Shown: positions 1-5,754 of the stretch, piece by piece | Layout of the letters: every line of letters begins with the position of its first letter | Position numbering within the stretch: position 1 is the stretch's first letter | NCBI GenBank assembly: GCA_003154555.1 | Contig: PMDT01000066.1 | Span: forward strand, 1-9,113 | Length of the DNA: 9,113 bases | Source of the DNA: Spirochaetaceae bacterium | GTDB lineage: Bacteria; Spirochaetota; Spirochaetia; SZUA-6; Fen-1364 | Direction of reading: 5' to 3' | The notes under the pieces: model-generated | Database searches by the model: none | The model's input: the letters and a program-made list of their open reading frames with translations, nothing else | Told to the model about the DNA's origin: nothing | Program-made: the position numbers and the translations under genes

Positions 1-1
1 C

Positions 2-1456
2 TGCCAGCGCGCTCTCGGCGCGCCTGCGCGCGACGGCGGCCCCCATCACCTTGATGCTCGCGATGAGCGGCGGCGATACCCTGGATCCCGTGAGCGCCAC
101 CCGCAGGGGCATGAGCAGGTCGCCCAGCTTCATGCCAAGCTCGTCCGCCAGTGCGCGCAGGCGCGCCTCCGCCTGTTCGTCGCTGCCCGAAAGCTCCGGC
201 AGGACGGCGATCAAACGCCTCATCGCATCCACGGCCCGGGCCGGCTCGACGTTCTTCGCGAGAAGCTCCTCCGCCGGAGGCACGACAGGGTCCTCGAATA
301 TGAACCGGACCATGGCCGGCACCTCGGAAAGAACCTTCACGCGCTCCTGAACGAGCCCGGCGATGCCTTCCAGAACGCTCTTGTCCTCAGACGGAAGCCC
401 GGCCTGCTTCATGAACGGCTTTATGAGCTCAGCAAGCTGCGTCCTGGTCTTGGCGCGGATGTACATGCCGTTGAACCACTCGAGCTTCTGGTAGTCAAAA
501 ACCCCCGGCGACTTTGTGAGACGCGAAATGTCGAAGAGCTCCTCGAGGTCCTTGAGGCTGAAGAGCTCGCGCGAATCGTCGTACGACCAGCCCACCATGG
601 CGATGCAGTTCAGCAGTGCGTCCGGCAGGTAGCCCTGCGCGCGGAAGTCCTTCACGCTTGTGGAGCCCAGCCTCTTGGAGAGCTTGTGGCCGTCCTTGCC
701 CATCACCATGGGCAAATGGCAGTAGACCGGCGGCTCCCAGCCCAGAGCATGGTAAAGGATGACATGCACCGGAACCGAAGGCAGCCACTCCTGACCGCGC
801 ATGATATGGGTCACTTCCATGAGATGGTCGTCCACGACATTCGCCATGTGATACGTGGGGAAACCGTCGCTCTTGATAAGCACGGGGTCCGGGCTGATTA
901 CCTTGTTCTCCACCGTGATCTCGCCGAGCAGGATGTCGCGATACGCTGTGCTTCCCTCCAGGGGCACTTTCAGGCGCACGACGCAAGGGACGCCGGAAGC
1001 CTCTGCGGCGCGCACCTCCGATTCGGAAAGCGTGCAGCAGTGGCGGTCGTATCCCTGGGCGGATTGATCCCCCGATTCTCCGGTCTTTGCCGCCTGCTGC
1101 TGCGCGCGCAGGCTGTCCAGCCGCTCCGCGGTGCAGAAGCATTTATAGGCAAGACCGCGGGAAAGGAGGTCTTCGGCGTATTTGCGATAAATCTCGACGC
1201 GTTCCGACTGGAAATAGGGCGCGTAAGGACCGCCGAGGTCCGGGCCTTCATCCCAGTGAAAGCCCAGCCACTGAAATGTATCGTAGATATCCTGGAGAGC
1301 CTCGGGGACGAAGCGTTTGCGGTCGGTGTCCTCTATGCGCAGGATGAGCGTGCCGCCCGTGCGGCGCGAATAGAGGTAGTTGTAAAGCGCTGTACGCACG
1401 CTCCCGATGTGCTGGAAGCCCGTCGGTGACGGCGGGTAGCGCACACGAACGCCCAC
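2..1456 (-). CDS. gltX: Glutamyl-tRNA synthetase (C-terminus cut by window edge)
   Basis: Cytoplasmic class I aminoacyl-tRNA synthetase that charges tRNA-Glu with glutamate, or also tRNA-Gln if the organism uses the transamidation route; the sequence does not decide this. 485 codons are visible. The catalytic fold opens with SPTGFQHIGSVRTALYN (residues 10-26), where HIGS is the HIGH signature. The KMSKS loop is KLSKR (258-262). A zinc-binding pattern C106-x-C108 ... Y136-x3-C140 matches that of zinc-containing GluRS. The family hallmark around YHMANVVDDHLMEVTHIMRG (202-221) is intact, and the anticodon-binding end carries TGSRVSPPL (456-464). Family members are usually about 465-500 residues, so the stop is probably just outside the window. 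GTG at 1456 is chosen because a GGGAGG ribosome binding site lies 7 bases upstream, homologues start just before V-R-V-R-Y/F-x-P-S-P-T-G, and an in-frame TAA lies close upstream. It lies downstream of the dsbD-like gene on the same strand but has its own promoter. Confidence 0.97.
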   Translation of the reverse strand, partial: MGVRVRYPPSPTGFQHIGSVRTALYNYLYSRRTGGTLILRIEDTDRKRFVPEALQDIYDTFQWLGFHWDEGPDLGGPYAPYFQSERVEIYRKYAEDLLSRGLAYKCFCTAERLDSLRAQQQAAKTGESGDQSAQGYDRHCCTLSESEVRAAEASGVPCVVRLKVPLEGSTAYRDILLGEITVENKVISPDPVLIKSDGFPTYHMANVVDDHLMEVTHIMRGQEWLPSVPVHVILYHALGWEPPVYCHLPMVMGKDGHKLSKRLGSTSVKDFRAQGYLPDALLNCIAMVGWSYDDSRELFSLKDLEELFDISRLTKSPGVFDYQKLEWFNGMYIRAKTRTQLAELIKPFMKQAGLPSEDKSVLEGIAGLVQERVKVLSEVPAMVRFIFEDPVVPPAEELLAKNVEPARAVDAMRRLIAVLPELSGSDEQAEARLRALADELGMKLGDLLMPLRVALTGSRVSPPLIASIKVMGAAVARRRAESALA

Positions 1457-1463
1457 GGGTGAG

Positions 1464-1469
1464 CCTCCC
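1464..1469 (-). promoter_or_regulatory. Ribosome binding site of gltX
   Basis: Minus-strand GGGAGG lies 7 bases before the GTG codon at 1456. It fixes the start of gltX and makes translation from this non-ATG codon plausible. The site is also one arm of a 9-bp inverted repeat (see 1464-1512). Confidence 0.8.
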
Positions 1470-1512
1470 GGTAGAAAAGTGTTGAACGATTATAGTTGCG
1501 CCCACCGGGAGG
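1464..1512. repeat. 9-bp inverted repeat flanking the gltX -10 box
   Basis: CCTCCCGGT at 1464-1472 and its exact reverse complement ACCGGGAGG at 1504-1512 are separated by 31 bases. One arm contains the gltX ribosome binding site. The other lies in the -35/-10 spacer, touching the -35 box. The -10 element sits between them. The repeat could bind a dimeric regulator, or let read-through RNA from the upstream gene mask the ribosome binding site. Chance occurrence in GC-rich DNA is also possible. Confidence 0.4.
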
Positions 1513-1517
1513 GTCAA
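1489..1517 (-). promoter_or_regulatory. Sigma70-type promoter of gltX
   Basis: On the minus strand, TTGACC (1517-1512, five of six consensus bases) is followed by a 17-base spacer and TATAAT (1494-1489, a perfect -10). Transcription should start near 1482, giving a leader of about 25 bases that contains the GGGAGG site. This is the strongest promoter visible in the window. It lets gltX be expressed independently of the dsbD-like gene upstream. Confidence 0.8.
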
Positions 1518-1529
1518 TCCGAGCACGCG

Positions 1530-1559
1530 GCACGCGTGCGCAACTCCGCCAGGAGCGGA
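1530..1559. other. Small hairpin and palindrome after the dsbD-like gene
   Basis: In the gap between the dsbD-like stop and the gltX promoter there is a 5-bp stem with a 5-base loop (TCCGC-CAGGA-GCGGA, 1545-1559) and a 10-bp perfect palindrome GCACGCGTGC (1530-1539). The latter also contains the second copy of a tandem GCACGCG (1523-1529 and 1530-1536). The hairpin could end dsbD transcription, but no U-tract follows on the minus strand, so it is not a convincing intrinsic terminator. Confidence 0.25.
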
Positions 1560-1599
1560 AGGGGCGGGAGCGCGGACGCTTTCGACGCAGGTTGGCGGC

Positions 1600-3735
1600 T
1601 CAGTCCGTGGCGACCGCCTGCCGATCAAGCGCGTTCAATACGATGCCGGGTGTCAGCAGCTCAGGCAGGAGCACGGGCTCCACGGCGTGCGGTGGATAGT
1701 AAACGTAGAGCGGCACGCTGGCGCGGCCGAACGCCGACAGGCCCGCTGCAATCAGATCGCTTCCTGCGGTCCAGTCGGCGCGCAGGAGATGCACGCCCAG
1801 AGTGGCAAAACGCTTCGTCACGGCATCGTTGGAGAAAGCGACCCGCTCGTTCACCTGGCAGCTCAGGCACCACCGCGCGGTGAAATCGATGAAGACGGGC
1901 GTGCCGTCGCGGCGGAGCTGGTCGACGCGATCCTGGCTCCAAGGCTCCCAGGCTGCACCCGCCGGACCAGGCGCCTGGACGAGTGCGTCCTCAGGAGACG
2001 CCGGCTGCAGCCCTCGGCTGTACGCTGCGGCGCCAATCGGACCGCCCACTGCGAGCACGAGGGCCGCCGCACCTGCGATCAGCCGCGTGCGACGCGAACG
2101 GTCGATGCCGCCCCAGCGCCCCCACGCCCACGCGCCGATGCCCGCGGCAAGCAGCCCGGCGAGCAGCGCGATTACCGCGGTGCCGCCGGCAAGTCCCGAG
2201 AGAACGAAAAGCATCCAGATCACCGCGGCAAGCATCGGGAATCCCATGACCTGTCGGAGTGTTTCCATCCACGGCCCGGGTTTCGGGAGTCGCGACGCCA
2301 GCCGCGGCGCCGCTGCAAGAATCAGGTAGGGGGCTGCCATGCCGACGCCCAGCGCCGTAAACACACCGAAAACCACCGGCAGCGGCCTGGAAAGCGCGTA
2401 GCCCAGGGCTGCGCCCATGAAAGGGGCCGTGCAAGGCGTGGCCACAATCGCGGCGAAAAGCCCACTCAGGAACGAACCCGCCGCGCCCGTCCTGCCCCGG
2501 AGCACGCCGCCCAACCGTGTGAGGGAGGTCCCGAGCTGGAATACGCCCAGGAGGTTCAGGGCGATGAGGAAAAAGAGAGCGGCGGCAGCCACCACGACGA
2601 CGGCGCTCTGCAGCTGAAAGCCCCAGCCAAGCAGCCGACCCGCAGCCCGTGCGCCGGCGAGTATCGCGGCCATGAACCAGAAGGAGACGAGCACGCCTCC
2701 CGCGAAAAGCATTCCATGGACAGGCGCCCGCCTGCCCTCCTCCTGGGACTGCCGGACCAGCGAAAGGACCTTCAGCGAGATAACCGGCAGCACGCACGGC
2801 ATGAGATTCAGGATCACTCCGCCTGCAAATGCAAAGAGAAGCGCCAGGAGGAATCCGATCACGCCGGGAAAGCCCCCAGTTGAAACAGGCGTCACCGGCG
2901 CATCGACCAGCACGCCGTGCGGACTGGTCTGACCCGGAACGTCGATGACCAGGACGCCCCTGAGCCGGTCCGGGAGCGACGCCCCAACAACGCGCTGCAG
3001 ACGGAGATCGAAGCCCGCGGCGCCGCGCGACAGGCCCTGTGCGGTCGGCAGGGCCAGCATGCCGGAGTCTTCGGGATAGAATGCCGCTTTTGCGTCTTCC
3101 GGCAGCGCGATGCCTTCCGCGTGGAGGTCCAGCTGACCGGCCTCGACCGAAACGCGGAAACTCGATCCTGGCAAGGAACCTGGAATTGATGCCCGTGCAG
3201 CCTCGAAGCTGTCCTTCCATGCCGTGTCAGGCTGTGGAATACCTGCTGCAACCGGAAGGGTCAACTCCAGAGACGCCACCCCCGGCGTGCATTCCACCCG
3301 ACAGGCAAGCCATTCAGCGCGCGCTTTCAGGACAAGCGACGCTCCCGCGACAAGCCTGACGGGCGGCGTAATTTCAGTGAGCAGGATGACCTTGTCTGTG
3401 TATCCGAATGTGACGAGGCCCTGGGACTCGAATCTTTGCGGGATGGGCCATAATAGCGGCCCCGAGCGGAATCCGGGCGGAAGCTGCCAGTCCAGCCTCG
3501 TCGGCAGACCAGAATCCCCCGGGTTCTTCCAATAAACGTGCCAGTCGGGCTTCATCTCGAGCTCGAGGGCGATAAGGAAAGGCTTGCCTGGCTGGACGGA
3601 AAGGACCTCCGGCACGAGCCGTGCTTGCACAGGATTTGCCGGTGGCACGCCCCGAAAGGCCGCTTCGGCCTGAATCGGGGCGAAAAGGAGCGCGGCAAGC
3701 ACGATGAGAGCTGATCGTCGAGAGCCTATACTCAT
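1600..3735 (-). CDS. dsbD: DsbD/ScsB-like thiol:disulfide interchange protein
   Basis: Inner-membrane reductase expected to carry electrons from cytoplasmic thioredoxin to periplasmic thiol proteins. At 711 residues it has the three-part layout of the DsbD/ScsB group. A signal peptide covers about 1-26 (RRSALIVLAALLF core, AEA cleavage site). The periplasmic N-terminal domain (about 27-280) has the WHVYWKNPGDSG motif (65-76) of the DsbD N-terminal/'DsbC' Pfam family and a C145-x3-C149 pair. The multi-helix membrane core (about 290-570) has one cysteine in each half: NLMPC314VLPV and ATPC435TAPFMG. The C-terminal thioredoxin-like domain (about 595-711) has W622-C623-L-S-C626. All expected redox cysteine pairs are present. 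The ATG at 3735 follows GGTGA (3746-3742) with 6 bases between. It is divergent from an Rrf2-type regulator, which may control it. The exact subtype (DsbD versus ScsB) is not certain. Confidence 0.92.
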   Translation of the reverse strand: MSIGSRRSALIVLAALLFAPIQAEAAFRGVPPANPVQARLVPEVLSVQPGKPFLIALELEMKPDWHVYWKNPGDSGLPTRLDWQLPPGFRSGPLLWPIPQRFESQGLVTFGYTDKVILLTEITPPVRLVAGASLVLKARAEWLACRVECTPGVASLELTLPVAAGIPQPDTAWKDSFEAARASIPGSLPGSSFRVSVEAGQLDLHAEGIALPEDAKAAFYPEDSGMLALPTAQGLSRGAAGFDLRLQRVVGASLPDRLRGVLVIDVPGQTSPHGVLVDAPVTPVSTGGFPGVIGFLLALLFAFAGGVILNLMPCVLPVISLKVLSLVRQSQEEGRRAPVHGMLFAGGVLVSFWFMAAILAGARAAGRLLGWGFQLQSAVVVVAAAALFFLIALNLLGVFQLGTSLTRLGGVLRGRTGAAGSFLSGLFAAIVATPCTAPFMGAALGYALSRPLPVVFGVFTALGVGMAAPYLILAAAPRLASRLPKPGPWMETLRQVMGFPMLAAVIWMLFVLSGLAGGTAVIALLAGLLAAGIGAWAWGRWGGIDRSRRTRLIAGAAALVLAVGGPIGAAAYSRGLQPASPEDALVQAPGPAGAAWEPWSQDRVDQLRRDGTPVFIDFTARWCLSCQVNERVAFSNDAVTKRFATLGVHLLRADWTAGSDLIAAGLSAFGRASVPLYVYYPPHAVEPVLLPELLTPGIVLNALDRQAVATD

Positions 3736-3741
3736 GCTTAT

Positions 3742-3774
3742 TCACCACACATTGCGTGCCGCTAGTTGATAATA
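3742..3774 (-). promoter_or_regulatory. Possible -10 element and ribosome binding site of the dsbD-like gene
   Basis: On the minus strand, TATTAT (3774-3769, five of six -10 bases) lies 33 bases before the ATG, and GGTGA (3746-3742), which can pair with the 16S tail, lies 6 bases before it. No good -35 is visible at normal spacing, suggesting a weak or activator-dependent promoter. The -10 overlaps the -35 of the divergent regulator gene (3766-3771). Confidence 0.4.
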
Positions 3775-3794
3775 TCTTACAAGCGCAATAATAT
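3766..3794 (+). promoter_or_regulatory. Probable promoter of the Rrf2-family regulator gene
   Basis: TTGATA (3766-3771, five of six bases) is followed by a 17-base spacer and TAATAT (3789-3794, four of six). Transcription would start near 3801, just before the GGAG at 3803-3806, giving a leader of about 17 bases. The whole 3736-3817 region is markedly AT-rich compared with its surroundings. The gene may regulate itself here, as Rrf2 regulators often do, but I see no recognisable IscR type 1 site. Confidence 0.5.
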
Positions 3795-3817
3795 ATCCAT
3801 ACGGAGTTCATTGAAAG

Positions 3818-4273
3818 ATGAGAATCACCAGCAAGGGCAGGTACGGTCTTCGCGCGGTAATAAATCTGGCGATGACCAATCACAATCGCCCTGTTTCCAT
3901 TGGTTCCATTGCCGGTGAGGAAAAGGTTTCGTCAGAGTTTCTCGAGCAGATCTTCTTCAAGCTCAAGAAGGCTGGCCTCATCCGGTCCATCCGCGGACCC
4001 GGCGGCGGTTTCGTTCTGAATCGCAAGCCGTCCGAGATTTCCGTTCACGACATCCTCCAGGCCGTCGGGGAGACGCACGGCCTCACGCCGTGTACGCTGC
4101 GGCGCAAGACCCTCTGCGACCGGCCTGAGCCGTGCCCCGCGCATGATATCTGGACCGGGTTGCAGAAGACCATGGAAGACTACCTCACGAATGTCACGCT
4201 CAAAGACATCATGGAAAAAAACGGCAAGAAGATGTTCGCTCACCTGGAAGCAGGCCAGGACTTTCAGATCTGA
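3818..4273 (+). CDS. Rrf2-family (IscR-like) transcriptional regulator
   Basis: Winged-helix DNA-binding protein of 151 residues, the usual Rrf2 size. The N-terminus M-R-I-T-S-K-G-R-Y-G-L-R-A and the wing IRGPGGGFVLNRKP (58-71) are diagnostic. The segment SSEFLEQIFFKLKKAGLI (38-55) matches the recognition-helix region. Cysteines C92, C100 and C106, followed by P-A-H109, correspond to the three cysteines and histidine that hold the [2Fe-2S] cluster in IscR (C92, C98, C104, H107 in E. coli). The first gap is 7 residues rather than 5. An Fe-S-sensing regulator is therefore likely, responding to iron-sulfur status, oxidation or nitric oxide. The start has GGAG at 3803-3806, 11 bases upstream. Its stop abuts that of the convergent dehydrogenase gene. 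The nearest candidate target, besides itself, is the divergent dsbD-like gene. No suf or isc genes are in view. Confidence 0.93.
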   Translation: MRITSKGRYGLRAVINLAMTNHNRPVSIGSIAGEEKVSSEFLEQIFFKLKKAGLIRSIRGPGGGFVLNRKPSEISVHDILQAVGETHGLTPCTLRRKTLCDRPEPCPAHDIWTGLQKTMEDYLTNVTLKDIMEKNGKKMFAHLEAGQDFQI

Positions 4274-4276
4274 TCA
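4271..4276. other. Back-to-back stop codons (TGATCA), regulator/dehydrogenase junction
   Basis: TGA of the plus-strand regulator (4271-4273) is immediately followed by TCA, the complement of the TGA stop of the minus-strand dehydrogenase (4274-4276). There is no intergenic base, so any transcription terminators must lie inside the opposing coding sequences. Confidence 0.95.
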
Positions 4277-5653
4277 TTGCCCCAGGCGGGGGTTGTTCTC
4301 AGCGTCGCGCATGATCGATTCCTCGATGCCCAGCTCGTAGGCGAGGTCGAAGCTCGAATAACGCCGGCGCAGGAGACGGACGCTGTGCAACGGGAGGAGG
4401 ACATTCTCCCGCCGGATGTCGAGGTCGTTCACCGTGAACGGGCAGCCGATTTTCTCCAGCAGTCTCACCGATGACGCCAGCTCGCCGAGCATGTCCCGCG
4501 CCTTCTGGATGATCGTGTGCCTCCTTTCGACAAACGTCGCGAGCCGCTCGGCAAGCACCGCCTTGCTGAAAGCGCGCTGCCCCATTTCTTCTTCGATTTT
4601 CGCCATGAAAGGATGGAGGCTCATTGCCAGGCCTTCCCGCCAGGGAGGCTCGGCATCGAATGCCGCAAGCCTGCGCGAAACATCCGGCGTGAATCCTTCA
4701 AGCCTCTGGTAGAACGATTCGTAGAGCGGAAGAATAATGCGGCTGGCCGTCCCGGCGAGGATGCCGTGGAGGTCAAGTGAATCGCGGCCGGACGAATGGG
4801 CAGTCTCCCAGAAGTGCGCCAGAGTATGCTCCACAGACGCCGCCGGGCGCGACCCGCCTGTTGCCTGCATCGCAAAGGACGAGCTCAGCCCGGCGTCCGT
4901 GAGCGTCCGCGTCGCCTCTGCGGGCTCTTCGTCGAGCCTTCGCGCGGCATCGAGCGCCGCGCGCGCCGATTCCAGCGCCGTGTCGGCGGCCAGGGGGCAA
5001 TAGGCCTCGCCGGTCATGACATGCGCGAGATTCCAATCGAGATGGGCAATGAACTTCGCCAGAAGGTCGCCCATCCCGGCATGGAACATCACGCGCGGGG
5101 CGCGCCCGATGACGTCGAGATCGGCAACGATCACCTCGGAGACGCGGCAGGGCACCGCGCCGTGGTAGCCGTTGATGTCGATTGCCGCGGTGGCCGACCC
5201 GTAGGCATCCACCGAGGGTGCCGTCGCCACACACCAGTTGGGCAGACCCGACAACAGTGAAACGCGTTTGCCAAGATCACTGATAACGCCGCTGCCGACA
5301 GCCACAATGAGGTCCACGGATGCCGCGCCTGCTTCACGGGCAAGCTCCCGGGCGAGCTCTTCAGTTGGACGCACGCGGGGCGTGCCGGGCAGGACGCGCG
5401 ACACGACCCTCGCGGCGCGCACGGCGCTTTTGAAGCTCCCGCCGGCCGCCGCCTCGGTATTGGTGTCGCTCAGGACCCAGAGCCGCACTCCCGTGCCTTT
5501 GCTTTCGGCAAGCAGGCGCGCCGATTCCCCGATTGCGTCGGAGGAGACGAGGACCGAACGGGTGAGGAGAGTGTGGACGCTGCCGCACGTGCAGGGGAGC
5601 TCGCCTTTCGCGTCGAATCGGGAGAGGAAGTCCTTCGAGATGAGCCTCTTCAC
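4274..5653 (-). CDS. egsA: sn-Glycerol-1-phosphate dehydrogenase (AraM/EgsA family)
   Basis: NAD(P)H-dependent enzyme expected to reduce dihydroxyacetone phosphate to sn-glycerol-1-phosphate, the archaeal-type glycerol enantiomer that some bacteria also make. From GTG at 5653 it has 459 residues, longer than Bacillus AraM (about 394). It carries the nucleotide loop VGSGVISDLGK (120-130), the ATAPSVDAYGSATAA stretch (143-157) and GMGDLLAK (193-200). The likely metal ligands of the family are D196, H276 (EHTLAH) and H296 (LHG). An N-terminal PCTCGSVH segment (C21, C23, H27) resembles the C-x-CG-x-x-H start I associate with some bacterial homologues. GTG at 5653 is preferred because the 38 residues encoded from the ATG at 5767 do not look like the family and would overlap the divergent gene. 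No clear ribosome binding site precedes the GTG. The physiological product, whether lipid, wall glycerol phosphate or free glycerol, cannot be told from the window. Confidence 0.9.
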   Translation of the reverse strand: MKRLISKDFLSRFDAKGELPCTCGSVHTLLTRSVLVSSDAIGESARLLAESKGTGVRLWVLSDTNTEAAAGGSFKSAVRAARVVSRVLPGTPRVRPTEELARELAREAGAASVDLIVAVGSGVISDLGKRVSLLSGLPNWCVATAPSVDAYGSATAAIDINGYHGAVPCRVSEVIVADLDVIGRAPRVMFHAGMGDLLAKFIAHLDWNLAHVMTGEAYCPLAADTALESARAALDAARRLDEEPAEATRTLTDAGLSSSFAMQATGGSRPAASVEHTLAHFWETAHSSGRDSLDLHGILAGTASRIILPLYESFYQRLEGFTPDVSRRLAAFDAEPPWREGLAMSLHPFMAKIEEEMGQRAFSKAVLAERLATFVERRHTIIQKARDMLGELASSVRLLEKIGCPFTVNDLDIRRENVLLPLHSVRLLRRRYSSFDLAYELGIEESIMRDAENNPRLGQ

Positions 5654-5660
5654 GGCACAA

Positions 5661-5690
5661 GGTATAGCGGATGTCGGCGCAATGGTATAC
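5661..5690 (-). promoter_or_regulatory. Possible -10 elements for the dehydrogenase gene
   Basis: The minus strand has two TATACC copies (5689-5684 and 5666-5661), each a four-of-six match to the -10 consensus. The upstream one has GTGACG (four of six -35 bases) 17 bases further up and would give a leader of about 25-30 bases. The downstream one would start transcription close to the GTG at 5653, giving a nearly leaderless message, which would fit the missing ribosome binding site. No strong -35 supports the second. Confidence 0.3.
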
Positions 5691-5691
5691 T
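5683..5691 (+). promoter_or_regulatory. Extended -10 promoter of the UxaE-like/HAD unit
   Basis: TGGTATACT carries the TGn extension plus TATACT (5686-5691, five of six bases). No good -35 is visible, which an extended -10 can tolerate. Transcription would begin near 5698, giving a leader of about 57 bases that contains the inverted repeat at 5716-5739. Confidence 0.45.
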
Positions 5692-5715
5692 CCGCGACCG
5701 CCCTTCCGTCACGGG

Positions 5716-5739
5716 CGCATTTCAAGTACTGTGAAAGCG
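5716..5739. promoter_or_regulatory. Inverted repeat in the leader of the UxaE-like gene
   Basis: CGC-a-TTTCA (5716-5724) and TGAAA-GCG (5732-5739) form an 8-bp stem with one bulged A around the loop AGTACTG. The 3' arm ends on the first G of the GGAGG ribosome binding site. It could act in DNA as an operator or in RNA as a hairpin affecting translation. Confidence 0.4.
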
Positions 5740-5743
5740 GAGG
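5739..5743 (+). promoter_or_regulatory. Ribosome binding site deciding the UxaE-like start
   Basis: GGAGG lies 11 bases before GTG at 5755. This is rather long but is the best-supported arrangement among the in-frame starts. ATG 5671 and GTG 5731 are the in-frame alternatives and have no comparable upstream site. Confidence 0.5.
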
Positions 5744-5754
5744 CATACCACCAC

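Noticed and set aside
686..1429. Long plus-strand open frame of 247 codons opposite gltX
   Set aside because: It lies wholly antisense to a clear gltX. The translation shows no recognisable family, and such frames are common opposite GC-rich genes.
1545..1559. Intrinsic terminator after the dsbD-like gene
   Set aside because: The stem is only 5 bp and no T-run follows on the minus strand. It is recorded as a low-confidence hairpin rather than a terminator.
1687..2883. Plus-strand open frame of 398 codons opposite the dsbD-like gene
   Set aside because: Composition is rich in Arg, Glu and His as expected for a GC-rich antisense frame. The minus strand encodes an intact DsbD-type protein with all redox cysteines.
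1991..3220. Minus-strand open frame of 409 codons within the dsbD-like gene
   Set aside because: It is a different frame of the same strand, fully inside the dsbD-like coding region, and the translation is Arg/Ala/Gly-rich without motifs.
3736..3817. IscR type 1 binding site in front of the regulator
   Set aside because: I looked for the ATA...GACT...AGTC...TAT pattern and found none; only short AT-rich partial symmetry such as GATAATATC is present.
4310..4336. ATCGATTCCTCGAT hairpin near the dehydrogenase 3' end as a terminator for the regulator gene
   Set aside because: The stem is a short 5 bp, is inside coding sequence and is not followed by a T-run on either strand.
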